Source: Bog-756 sp963713625 (GTDB lineage Bacteria > Actinomycetota > Acidimicrobiia > Acidimicrobiales > RAAP-2). From it: 64,000 nucleotides of DNA. The position numbers and the translations under genes were made by a program. Position 1 is the stretch's first letter; the number at the start of each line of letters is the position of its first letter. The notes below the pieces were generated by a model, which was not told the origin of the DNA, did no database searches, and was given only the letters and a program-made list of their open reading frames with translations. This document shows positions 24,180 to 32,055 of this stretch, in pieces. The DNA lies in the NCBI GenBank assembly GCA_963713625.1, contig CAVQMN010000004.1, positions 186,001 to 250,000 on the forward strand, in the 5' to 3' direction.

Positions 24180-24359
24180 TCAGCTGAGAATGTCACGAAC
24201 CTGCGGAATCACCCGCTTCCCGTACAGCTCGATGCTACGCATGAGGTTCATGTGAGGGAGCCGTCCGGCGCTGTACTTGAGATCGAACCGGGTCAGATCG
24301 AGCGCTTCGGCGGTAGCGGCGATCTTCCGGCTTCGTTGATGGCCGCGGTCGGCACGTGT
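24180..24359 (-). pseudogene. C-terminal remnant of an LLM-class flavin-dependent oxidoreductase
   Basis: Directly after the DNA ligase stop, and in the same frame, about 59 codons encode the typical C-terminus of luciferase-like (LLM, F420 or FMN) oxidoreductases: 'RFDLKYSAGRLPHMNLMRSI' followed by 'ELYGKRVIPQVRDIL' and a stop at 24180. There is no start codon with a ribosome binding site, and the TIM-barrel body of about 250 residues is missing. It looks like the 3' stump of a gene whose front was replaced by the segment carrying the ligase, which would mark a recombination junction close to 24330-24362. Confidence 0.75.
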
Positions 24360-25295
24360 TCACTGGGGCCGCTCCCGCACGACGTCGGTCGGGCGTTTGT
24401 CATCCCGAAGCCCGAGAAAGCGCGGCTGCCGGAGCCGAGCGTCGTTGGTCCACTCGGCAAATCCGATCTGGGCGACGATCGTGGGCCGAATCCAGTGCGT
24501 GCCGCGGGGGATCGGCTGCGCATCGACGAACGGCGCCACGGCCCTTTCCAGCTTTCGCAGCCGGATGCCAAGGTCATGGAGCGTCGCCTGGGTGTAGCCG
24601 GTGCCGACCTTCCCGGCGTAGCGGAGGCTGCCCTCCTCGTAGTAGCCGACGAGCAGCGCGCCAAAGTCAGTCCGACTGCCAGCTGGATCGGTGTAGCCCC
24701 CGATCACGAACTCCTGCTCCCAGACGCACTTCAACTTCAACCAGTCCTTCGAGCGGCCAGCGACATACGGTGCGTCAGCGCGCTTCGCAATGAGCCCCTC
24801 CCACCCGGATCGGCAGGCCGCGGCGAACCGCCCTTCCGAGTCGTCTCGCCAGGCCTCGGTGTGCTGCAACGCCGAGCTCGACCGGACCGACTTCGTCAAC
24901 ACGGCGCGACGGTCGACGAGCGGGCGGTCGGTGAGATCCTCCCCGTCGAACTCCAGCACGTCGAAGACGCAGTAGACGACCGGGTACTCGGCCACCAACT
25001 CCGAGGAGGGTCTGGCCGCACCCAGGCGCTGCTGGAGTCGGGTGAACGATGTCTGGTCACCGTCATAGGCCACCACCTCGCCGTCGAGGAGGAGGTCGGA
25101 GTGTTGCGCCGCCACCGCGTCGCGGACTTCGGGATAGGTGGAGGTGAGGTTCTTGCCGGTACGCGACGCAAGACGTACTTCGTCGCCCACCTTGCGGGCC
25201 ACGCAGCGCTCACCGTCCAGCTTGCGCTCCAGAAGCCAATCATTGCCGAAGTCGCGACGGTCGGTCAGCGTGGCCAGCATGAGCGGGATCACCAT
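24360..25295 (-). CDS. ATP-dependent DNA ligase, LigC/LigD ligase-domain type
   Basis: A 311-residue stand-alone ATP-dependent DNA ligase. The adenylation lysine lies in motif I 'ERKLDGERC' near residue 25. Later come motif III 'VVYCVFDVLEFDG', motif IV 'EGLIAKRADAPY', and motif V 'WLKLKC', then an OB-fold with 'FVIGGYTDP' and 'YAGKVGTG'. It lacks the polymerase and nuclease domains of full LigD, and no Ku gene is in the window, so it resembles LigC or split LigD proteins used in repair. The ATG lies close to a purine-rich AAAGGGGG; an ATG at 25280 is possible. It precedes a truncated LLM gene, so it may be a later arrival. Confidence 0.86.
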   Translation of the reverse strand: MVIPLMLATLTDRRDFGNDWLLERKLDGERCVARKVGDEVRLASRTGKNLTSTYPEVRDAVAAQHSDLLLDGEVVAYDGDQTSFTRLQQRLGAARPSSELVAEYPVVYCVFDVLEFDGEDLTDRPLVDRRAVLTKSVRSSSALQHTEAWRDDSEGRFAAACRSGWEGLIAKRADAPYVAGRSKDWLKLKCVWEQEFVIGGYTDPAGSRTDFGALLVGYYEEGSLRYAGKVGTGYTQATLHDLGIRLRKLERAVAPFVDAQPIPRGTHWIRPTIVAQIGFAEWTNDARLRQPRFLGLRDDKRPTDVVRERPQ

Positions 25296-25381
25296 CCCCC
25301 TTTCGTTTCAGATCGATGGCGGGGGGCATCCGGCCGGAAGTTCCGAAAGTCGCCGACGGCCCTGTCCCCGACCAGCCCCCC

Positions 25382-25756
25382 TTACGAGCGGGGAAGGACG
25401 GTGACCAGGGTTTCGGATCCGTCGGCCCCCACGATCTGTAGAACGAGCGGGAGCCTCGGCGGCTTCGAGTCCGTCAGGATCGAGGTCGGGTGCTCGATCG
25501 AGTGACGAAGCACGACCGGGTACCGGCCGTCACGACCGCCCACCCCGACCGACGCCTCATCGACGTGTTCGTCGTACTCGACGTAGGCCAGCGGCATCCG
25601 CTCCGCCTCGAAGGAGTCACCGAACTCGGCATCGAGCAATTCGATGGTCACGTCGTCGCCGGTGCGGACCTTGGTGAGCTCGTCGAGCAGCTGATGCCAC
25701 TCTTCCTTGGGCCGCTCATGGATCAAGTCCGGGGATCTCTTGGTACGCCCGACCAC
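25382..25756 (-). CDS. DUF5335-like protein
   Basis: A small cytoplasmic protein of about 124 residues. The pattern 'EEWHQLLDELTKVRTGDDVTIE', then 'ERMPLAYVEYDEHVDEASVGVGG', 'VVLRHSIEHPTSI' and a final 'LVLQIVGADGSETLVTV' matches DUF5335 by eye. This family is common in actinobacteria, and its function is unknown. The frame extends to a start at 25945, but the added 63 residues resemble no family member, so the GTG at 25756 is preferred. It lies upstream of the ligase gene on the same strand. Confidence 0.55.
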   Translation of the reverse strand: MVGRTKRSPDLIHERPKEEWHQLLDELTKVRTGDDVTIELLDAEFGDSFEAERMPLAYVEYDEHVDEASVGVGGRDGRYPVVLRHSIEHPTSILTDSKPPRLPLVLQIVGADGSETLVTVLPRS

Positions 25757-26163
25757 GCCGACATCTTCGCGCCTGGCGCTCCGTCGGACAAGGGGCCGAA
25801 CGCCGGCATGGTGGGCCAGGTCGTGAAGTGACAGGAGATGTGCCAGGTCTGTGAGGGCCTGCGACCCCCCGACCGGAACGTACGTTGTCCTCAGGGAGCC
25901 GGCGCCGGTCGGGCCCGGCGTTCCGGCAGCGTCCCCAAGCGTCATCCTCGGACCATCGGCGCCATCGGGAGAGCGCGCAGGTCATGGGGTGATGGCACCG
26001 AACCTGAGCCCCGAGGGACCAAGGCCGCCAGCCCCGATCGGGGTCAGACGCCACGGGTGTGGAAGCAGCTACTGAGCGTGGCCCACCGGCCCGACCAGGC
26101 CTCCGATGCGGTAGGTTCGCCGTACCTTGCCGTTGTCCGTAGGCGAGAGAGGGGGGCAGCCTG
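25757..26163. other. Intergenic region before the beta-helix protein gene
   Basis: About 400 bases with no supported gene, assuming the DUF5335-like gene starts at 25756. If that gene starts at 25945 the gap shrinks to 218 bases. It includes the ribosome binding site (GAGAGG near 26148) for the gene at 26164 and nothing else I recognise. Confidence 0.3.
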
Positions 26164-28047
26164 ATGCGGCAGGACTCCAGGGAAGCGCAGAGAAACGCAG
26201 GCGGTGGGCCGCGACGATCGGGCATCGCCCTGGCCGGTGCCTGTCTTTTTCTGAGCGGCCTGTCGGCGGCCACCCTGCCGGCCGCGGCCGGCGCCGCGTC
26301 GAACAAACTGTTCGCGGGCGTGCGTGCCTCGGGTGGGGCCAACTGCACGTCCGCCGCCAATGCCTGCACGCTCGCCAAGGCCCTCGACGACGTCCGAGCG
26401 GGTGACACCGTCGAGCTGGTCACACCCGGGATCGAGGGCACCGCCTCCTCCTACTATTCGGGTGGCACCTCCGGGTTCTCGATCAGCACCTCTGGAACCT
26501 CGGCCACATCGCCGGTGGTGATCGAACCCGCCCCCGGGGTACAGACCCCGATCCTCGACGGTGACGGCAAGCATCCCGTACTCGAGGTCGGGAAGGCCAT
26601 GCACCTCACAATCAGCGGCCTCGACATCCAAGACGGCTACTCGGACTCGAAATCGTCCGGGGGCGGGATCAGTAACAATTCCCGCGCTTCCCTCACGGTG
26701 ACCAACTCGACCTTCTCAGACAACTTTGCCCCGCAAGACGGCGGGGCGATCGAAAATGGCATCGGCGGCACGCTCACCGCGGCCGACTCGACCTTTACCG
26801 ACAATTCCGCCTGCCTCGGGGGGGCGGTCTCCAACGGATACGGCGGCACCGGTACGGCAACCATCACTCGGTCGACGTTCGCGGCCAACAAGGCATTCTG
26901 CCAAGGTGGGGCTATCGCCAACGGCAACGGCGGGAGTGGCAAGATGACCGTCACCGATTCCACCTTCTCGGGCAACACCGCCCCCGACGGAGCCGCGATG
27001 GAGAACGGGGATGGCGGCTCGGGCATGCTGACCGTTACCAGCTCGACCTTCTCGGCCAACAGCGCATCGTCCGACGGCGCCACCATCGAGAACGGGGCCG
27101 ATGGCGGCAAAGGCTCGAGCCTCGTCGCCGTCGCCGATATCTTTGCCGGTTCGTGCCATCAGGCCGGCGGCACCTGGATCGACTTGGGCGACAACGTCGC
27201 CTCCAATGCGTCCTGCCTGATGGGTGGAGCCGGAGACGCGTCGAATACCAAGTTGGCCAGCTTGCTCGGCCCCCTGGCCGACAACGGGGGGCCGACCGAG
27301 ACGATGGCGCTTCTGCCGGGGAACCAAGCCAGTGGGCTCATCTCCAACCCGACCGGTGGTCTGTGCCCGGTGACCGCCGACCAGACCGGACGGCCGAGCC
27401 CGGCCGGCGCGCCGTGCAACGCCGGGTCACTCCAGCCCCATCCCACCATCAGTTCCGTGGCCTTCTCGGACGCGACCACCGCCCCCACCGTCATCGTCAC
27501 CGGTAGGGGCTTCGGCACCCAGGCGAACCTGGGAACGCCCACGCCGTCCTCGACATGCAGCGACAGCCAGTCCACCGGGGATGACTATGCCAGCAACCTC
27601 CATCTGTCGGTATGGACCGGAGCATGGAGCGCCGGACAAGGACCGCCGGCCGGATGCGACTACTACGGCCTGCTCATCTCGCGTTACTCGGCCACCCAGA
27701 TTGCGTTCACCTTGGGGTCGGAGTACCCCACCTACGGAAGCCTCAAGGGCGGCGATCCATTCACGCTGCATGTACTCGGCGTCGCATTTGCGGGGAAGGT
27801 CGCCGCCGCGCCCACCATCACGGGCTTCAGCCCCCATTCGGGCCCGGTGGGGAGCACGGTGACCATCAAGGGGAGAGCGCTCGCCCGGGTCACCGAGGTC
27901 ACCTTCAACGGCGCGGAGGCCGCCGTGGCCAGCGACAAGACGACCATCGTCAAGGTCAAGGTGCCCAAGGGGGCGACCACAGGCAGGATCCAGGTCACGA
28001 CGGCCGCCGGCAGTATCAAGAGCGCAACCGATTTCACCGTCACGTGA
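26164..28047 (+). CDS. Secreted right-handed beta-helix protein with C-terminal IPT/TIG domain
   Basis: A 627-residue exported protein. An Arg-rich signal peptide ends near residue 44 ('AGAAS'). Residues about 45-400 form a polymorphic-outer-membrane/pectate-lyase-like beta-helix with repeats of the form 'SLTVTNSTFSDNFA', 'GGAIENG', 'TSSTFSANSA'. It closes with the 'LADNGGPTETMALLPGNQA' motif frequent in bacterial beta-helix adhesins. A middle segment of about 130 residues is unassigned. The last 85 residues ('PTITGFSPHSGPVGSTVTI') are an IPT/TIG immunoglobulin-like domain. No sortase motif or C-terminal membrane anchor is present, so it is probably released or loosely wall-bound. A role in surface attachment is an inference. 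Confidence 0.78.
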   Translation: MRQDSREAQRNAGGGPRRSGIALAGACLFLSGLSAATLPAAAGAASNKLFAGVRASGGANCTSAANACTLAKALDDVRAGDTVELVTPGIEGTASSYYSGGTSGFSISTSGTSATSPVVIEPAPGVQTPILDGDGKHPVLEVGKAMHLTISGLDIQDGYSDSKSSGGGISNNSRASLTVTNSTFSDNFAPQDGGAIENGIGGTLTAADSTFTDNSACLGGAVSNGYGGTGTATITRSTFAANKAFCQGGAIANGNGGSGKMTVTDSTFSGNTAPDGAAMENGDGGSGMLTVTSSTFSANSASSDGATIENGADGGKGSSLVAVADIFAGSCHQAGGTWIDLGDNVASNASCLMGGAGDASNTKLASLLGPLADNGGPTETMALLPGNQASGLISNPTGGLCPVTADQTGRPSPAGAPCNAGSLQPHPTISSVAFSDATTAPTVIVTGRGFGTQANLGTPTPSSTCSDSQSTGDDYASNLHLSVWTGAWSAGQGPPAGCDYYGLLISRYSATQIAFTLGSEYPTYGSLKGGDPFTLHVLGVAFAGKVAAAPTITGFSPHSGPVGSTVTIKGRALARVTEVTFNGAEAAVASDKTTIVKVKVPKGATTGRIQVTTAAGSIKSATDFTVT

Positions 28048-28120
28048 GGCACGTCTGCTCCGGCCGGGCCGTCAGCGAACTGGGCGGACCGCTACTCTTG
28101 GGGCGGAAGAGCAGGTGCTC

Positions 28121-28441
28121 ATGGAACGGACGGAGAAGCCCGCAGTCGGGCACAAGCCCGCTGGACTGACAAAGCGAATGGCGCTGGGTTTCGCCAGGCG
28201 GGTGAAGCGCAGGGTCTTCCTCCCCGGCGACTCGCTGGCAGACGGCGTGAAGCGCGCCTCCGTCTTCGTCGTCGGCTGGGGTGCGCTCATCGGGCTGCTG
28301 GCCTGGGGGGCCTACCGGCAGGGGATCCTCCACGGCGTGGGTGAGGGGATCACGTTCTGCGCGGTTCTTTTCCTGCTCGCCGTTCATGTCGCACCCGACT
28401 ACTCGGGCCCGGGCGGTCGACAGGGGCGCAATCTCTACTGA
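28121..28441 (+). CDS. Small membrane protein, hypothetical
   Basis: A 106-residue protein with a basic N-terminal half ('KRMALGFARRVKRR') and two hydrophobic segments at about residues 48-66 and 73-90. It ends in a polar tail 'APDYSGPGGRQGRNLY'. The ATG at 28121 is preferred; a GTG two codons upstream is possible. No family was recognised. It lies 73 bases after the beta-helix gene on the same strand. Confidence 0.5.
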   Translation: MERTEKPAVGHKPAGLTKRMALGFARRVKRRVFLPGDSLADGVKRASVFVVGWGALIGLLAWGAYRQGILHGVGEGITFCAVLFLLAVHVAPDYSGPGGRQGRNLY

Positions 28442-28501
28442 GGGAGGCAAGATCTTCGACGGCCACGACCTGAGGTCGTCGGAACGGCAGATCTGCGCCG
28501 C

Positions 28502-28906
28502 TCAGCCGACCAGCGCGTCAGTGAGGGGACCGATGCCGGCAAGCCGGGCTGCCAGATCATCGGTCATCCGGTAACGAACCGCCAGCACCGCTGGGTCGGT
28601 GAAGCTGATACTGGTCCGACCATGGTCGTCCCACACCAGTATCTTCAGGGGGAGATCCAGTGCAGCCAGTGGATACTTCTGCATCACAGGCGTACCGCCG
28701 GTCGGACTGCCGAAGATCACAACCTTCGTCTCGCGGAGCTGGAGTTTGTGCCGCTCGGCTTCGCCACTGTGATCGATGATGGTGAAGACCTGCATGCCGC
28801 GAGATCTGATGAGGTCGACGAGGGCGTCGACCGCATCGGTCACCGATCCCGATCTGACCTTGGTGATGATGCCGGCTTCGGGGGCTCCTCCGGTGGTATC
28901 CGACAT
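28502..28906 (-). CDS. DUF302-family protein
   Basis: A 134-residue cytoplasmic protein of the DUF302 family: 'DAVDALVDLIRSRGMQVFTIIDH', then 'LRETKVVIFGSPTGGTPVMQ' and 'PLKILVWDDHGRTSISFTDP'. Structures of the family show a swapped alpha-beta dimer, but no general function is established. A good ribosome binding site (AAGGAGAG) lies 8 bases before the ATG. It is divergent from the membrane-protein/regulator pair at 29132. Confidence 0.85.
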   Translation of the reverse strand: MSDTTGGAPEAGIITKVRSGSVTDAVDALVDLIRSRGMQVFTIIDHSGEAERHKLQLRETKVVIFGSPTGGTPVMQKYPLAALDLPLKILVWDDHGRTSISFTDPAVLAVRYRMTDDLAARLAGIGPLTDALVG

Positions 28907-29061
28907 GCCGCAGACTCTCCTTCCGCCGCCATCTCATCTCCCCGGCATGATCGCAAAACCCGGCGCCGACGTCCACGTCAGCTGGACGAGGTGGCTGGCT
29001 ATGCCGCCCACCGTACGACGCCCACTGGTGTGGGGCTTGGTCCTGAAGGATGGCAGCGCTA

Positions 29062-29102
29062 TTGACAGCCTGGACTTTGTAGTACAAACTGAAATTAGTT
29101 TG
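29062..29102 (+). promoter_or_regulatory. Promoter with overlapping inverted repeats
   Basis: A consensus -35 hexamer TTGACA (29062-29067) is followed by TACAAA (29083-29088, 15-base spacer) as a possible -10. Two inverted repeats overlap it: TTTGTA-G-TACAAA at 29076-29088 and CAAACT-GAAATT-AGTTTG at 29085-29102. They lie 30 bases before the operon start at 29132 and would let a dimeric repressor block the polymerase. The operon's own winged-helix protein is the obvious candidate. Confidence 0.6.
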
Positions 29103-29131
29103 CAGCGCAAAGTGCCCGGGAGGAGGCTTCA

Positions 29132-29758
29132 ATGGCATCGACCGAATCAGAGCCGCTCGATCCCAGGGCCGCGTTGGACCTCGTCACCGAAACCCGCAAC
29201 AGGACCAAGCGCTCCCTCGAGGTCGACGGGGCCCGGTTGTACGGAGCGTGGGGGTTGGCCTGGCTGATCGGTTACACCGCCATCTGGCTGTCGGCTCGCG
29301 GACACTCCGCCTACCACACTCCTCCGGCGTGGGTCTTCGTGGTGTTGGGAACATGCATGGCCGCGGCGCTGGCCGTTTCCGTCACCACCATCGGACGGGC
29401 CATGCACGGAGTGGTCGGGTCGTCGTCCGCCTCGGCACGACTGTACGGGTGGTCATGGGCCATCAGCTTCATCTGCCTCTTCTTCATCATCGGTGGCCTC
29501 GGCCGTGCCGGTGCGTCACAGGCCGTCATCGGGCTCTTCGCTGCAGTGGGCCCCGCATTGGTCGTCGGCATCATGTACCTGGCAAGCGGTGCGCTCTGGA
29601 ACAATCGGACCATGTTCGTCGTCGGGGCCTGGCTGGCGTTGATCAGCGGGGTGGGCATGGTTTTCGGTGCCGTGACATTGGATCTGCTCATGGCCGTCTT
29701 CGGTGGCGGAGGATTTCTGGTGGCCGCCCTGTACGAGGCGCGTACGAAGCAGCCATGA
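29132..29758 (+). CDS. Six-span membrane protein paired with a regulator
   Basis: A 208-residue protein with about six membrane segments after a polar N-terminal 40 residues ('ALDLVTETRNRTKRSLEVDG'). No transporter or enzyme motif is visible. Such proteins commonly sit in front of a small winged-helix regulator in actinobacteria, and their function is unknown. The stop overlaps the regulator ATG as ATGA, giving tight translational coupling. The promoter at 29062-29102 carries inverted repeats, so the pair is probably autoregulated. Confidence 0.75.
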   Translation: MASTESEPLDPRAALDLVTETRNRTKRSLEVDGARLYGAWGLAWLIGYTAIWLSARGHSAYHTPPAWVFVVLGTCMAAALAVSVTTIGRAMHGVVGSSSASARLYGWSWAISFICLFFIIGGLGRAGASQAVIGLFAAVGPALVVGIMYLASGALWNNRTMFVVGAWLALISGVGMVFGAVTLDLLMAVFGGGGFLVAALYEARTKQP

Positions 29759-30111
29759 CCGCAGCCGAGTCACCGCCCGTCGACGCCGAGCTCGACCCCC
29801 TGATCCATGCTCCGGTCCGACTCAAGCTGATGGTCACGTTGAGTGCTCTTGCCGAGGGCGACCGCCTCACGTTCCCTCGTCTCCAGGAGCTGCTCAATCT
29901 CACTCCGGGCAATCTTGTCACCCACCTCCGAAAGCTCGAACGCGGTGGGTATATCGAGATACAGAAGACGGACCGCCGCAAAGGGCAGAGCACGTCGGTG
30001 CGACTCACCACGGCCGGCCGGGCCGGCCTGGAGACCTACACCCAGGCGCTCCGGGCCCTGCTGGTCCCCGAGGGGCTGTCTGCGGACAAAGGACAAGGCC
30101 GCACCGGATGA
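29755..30111 (+). CDS. Winged-helix transcriptional regulator (MarR/ArsR-like)
   Basis: A 118-residue DNA-binding protein with one winged-helix domain: 'LDPLIHAPVRLKLMVTLSAL', then the recognition region 'LQELLNLTPGNLVTHLRKLERGGYIEI' and a wing 'KGQSTSVRLTTAGRAGLETY'. The layout fits the HTH_34 group of small MarR/ArsR-like repressors. No metal-binding cysteines are present. It begins inside the end of the membrane-protein gene (ATGA). It probably binds the inverted repeats at 29076-29102. Confidence 0.85.
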   Translation: MTAAESPPVDAELDPLIHAPVRLKLMVTLSALAEGDRLTFPRLQELLNLTPGNLVTHLRKLERGGYIEIQKTDRRKGQSTSVRLTTAGRAGLETYTQALRALLVPEGLSADKGQGRTG

Positions 30112-30131
30112 CCTGACCAATGCTCTTCGTC

Positions 30132-30170
30132 TCCCGTGTCCCGTCTCCCGTCTCCCGTCTCCCGTCTCCC
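30132..30170. repeat. Five tandem TCCCGTC heptamers
   Basis: Five copies of a 7-base unit TCCCGT(C/G) run from 30132 to 30166, followed by a partial unit. The array is between genes, 40 bases before the glycosidase-like gene, and is liable to slippage. An effect on that gene's expression is possible but unproven. Confidence 0.8.
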
Positions 30171-30210
30171 AAGGACACCAACGATTTTCCCCTCAAGGTC
30201 GAGGGTCAAG

Positions 30211-31461
30211 ATGCCGATGGGGGCGCTATGGGCAGGGAAGTTCTCCGGAACTGTTAGCCGCTTCATGAATCTGCGGAAGACAGTCGCCAGTTGCACGGTC
30301 GTGGTTGCCGTCGTGACCAGTTTCGTTCTGGTCGCAGGGATGAACGACGCCAAAGCCGCGGTGCCGGCCACGGCACCGGCGGTGCCGGCTCCACTCCTCG
30401 GTGTGCTCGGGGCCAGCGAGCAGAACTTCAGCCAGGAGCACTCCGCAGGGGTCAACGTCGTCACCATCGCCGTGGGCTGGAACGACGCTGAACCGAGCGC
30501 AGGAGCGTTCTCTCCCTCATTCGTGCAGGGGGTGAAAAGCGAGATTGCCTCGGCGAAATCGTCGGGACTCGGCGTTGTCCTCGATCCCGGCCTGCAATAT
30601 CCGCCCGCGTGGGTCTTCTCACTTCCGGGTGGCACCAGGTTTGTCAACCAGTACGGCGACGAATTCACTGGATCCGAGACGTCGGGAAACAATGTGGCCA
30701 ATGCGGTCACCGACATGGCCGTCCGGAACGCGGAATCGACCTACCTGGCCTGGCTGGGCAGGAACATCCCGGTCGGCTCACTCACGGCCATTCGACAGGG
30801 CGGTGGACCGCTGGGTGAGCTCCGGTATCCGGATGCGGACTACGACGGCCACACCGACAGCTACTGGGCCTACGATGCCAGCACCCAGGCCGCCTCGCCT
30901 GTGGCCGGGTGGGTCCCGGGGTCAGGGACGTCGGCGCAGGCGGCAAGGTTCCTCAGCTCGTACAACGGCGATCTCGACAATTACGGACGCTGGCTCAACG
31001 GCCAGCTCGAGGCCGACTTCGGGACCGAGCAGCTGGTGATGCTTCCCGGGTGGGGTGAACGACCCCAAGGTGCCGCCTTGGAGGTCGCCCACCTCCTGAC
31101 GCTGAACATGGACGAATTCAACGAAGGACTGGCCTGGAGCAGTCTCTTGCACTCCCTTCCTGACGCCAAGCACTCCGTCGCCTACACGACCTACCTGGAT
31201 GCACCCACGGTCCTGCCCACGCTCGAACTCGAAGATCCGGCCGACTACCTGGCCTCGGTGGTGGCGGGTACCTCCATCCGCCTCGGAGGCGAGAACACGG
31301 GAAACGGGACCGTGGCGGCCATGGACGTGTGTGCCAAGCGGGCCAAGACCCTGCACTTCTTCATCGTCCAGTGGATGGACGCAGCCCAACTGATCGCATC
31401 CGGTTCAGGACAGGACCCCGCCGGCCCGACCTTGGCTGAACTTGGAGCAGCCGTCGGGTAA
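30211..31461 (+). CDS. Secreted glycoside-hydrolase-like TIM-barrel protein
   Basis: A 416-residue exported protein. The ATG at 30211 is preceded by GAGGG at 6 bases; the signal sequence ('TVASCTVVVAVVTSFVLVAG') lies near residues 24-43. An ATG at 30265 is the alternative. The body has TIM-barrel features of glycosidases: 'GVNVVTIAVGWNDAEPS', 'GLGVVLDPGLQYPPAW', and near residue 200 'GPLGELRYPDADY'. The last resembles the 'GELRYP' active-site signature of beta-amylases (GH14), where the Glu is the acid. A later 'RLGGENTGNG' might hold the second carboxylate. The substrate is unknown; it precedes the glycan operon, but 600 bases separate them. Confidence 0.65.
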   Translation: MPMGALWAGKFSGTVSRFMNLRKTVASCTVVVAVVTSFVLVAGMNDAKAAVPATAPAVPAPLLGVLGASEQNFSQEHSAGVNVVTIAVGWNDAEPSAGAFSPSFVQGVKSEIASAKSSGLGVVLDPGLQYPPAWVFSLPGGTRFVNQYGDEFTGSETSGNNVANAVTDMAVRNAESTYLAWLGRNIPVGSLTAIRQGGGPLGELRYPDADYDGHTDSYWAYDASTQAASPVAGWVPGSGTSAQAARFLSSYNGDLDNYGRWLNGQLEADFGTEQLVMLPGWGERPQGAALEVAHLLTLNMDEFNEGLAWSSLLHSLPDAKHSVAYTTYLDAPTVLPTLELEDPADYLASVVAGTSIRLGGENTGNGTVAAMDVCAKRAKTLHFFIVQWMDAAQLIASGSGQDPAGPTLAELGAAVG

Positions 31462-32055
31462 GCACTTCGGCAACGGCGCTGGATCGACCACCGCGTTGGT
31501 CCCGCGGGTCGCCGCCCGCAACAACTGTTGCGACCGGCGCGGCCACGAACCAATCGTCGGAGGCGATATCCCGCATCTGTTGGTTGCCGGGTGTTGGAAG
31601 GTGACGGCGTCATCGCGGCCGAAGGTGACCGCGGGCCACCGCGGGCCATCCGGTTGGCCATCCGGTTGACACGCGTCGGCGACCAACTGTTCATGTCAGA
31701 AACAAACTGTTCATGTTGATTCCCTTGCGTTGGACCCACGGTCCTGGATAATTTCCTTGTCGACGGCACTTCCCCGTCAGGGCGGAGAGTGCAGCCGGTT
31801 GGCGATCGCAGGTGATCCGCCCATCCGGAAAGCAACGCAGTGTCGAAGCCGGTCACTTCCTTCTCTCTACCCGTCATTCTTTTCTCTCCCAATACTTCTG
31901 CATACGTGAAAAGGGTTCGAATAATTCGCTGAAAAATGGTTCAAATCCTCACATGCTGGTTATAGCTCCGTCCAGGGGTGTGAGGCGGTCGAGGTCCAGG
32001 GGCAAGTCAAGAGATATCCATCCGTAGGGGGACCTAGTGCGACGAGTTGATTTCC
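31462..32055. other. Long, partly AT-richer intergenic region before the glycan operon
   Basis: Nearly 600 bases without a supported gene. The right half (about 31690-31970) is visibly AT-richer than its surroundings and should hold the glycan operon promoter. It contains direct repeats AACTGTTCATGT (31685 and 31705, spaced 20 bases). Just upstream are two copies of CCATCCGGTTG (31645-31670 region). No known RNA motif was recognised. Confidence 0.4.
31685..31716. repeat. Direct repeat AACTGTTCATGT, spaced 20 bases
   Basis: Perfect 12-base copies at 31685-31696 and 31705-31716, centre-to-centre distance 20 bases, or about two helical turns. Spacing on one DNA face suggests paired activator binding upstream of the glycan operon. 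Confidence 0.5.

Noticed and set aside
22977..25505. An 842-codon + strand frame over the Ohr/DUF2090/ligase region
   Set aside because: It runs antisense to three genes with clear catalytic motifs and has no domain of its own.
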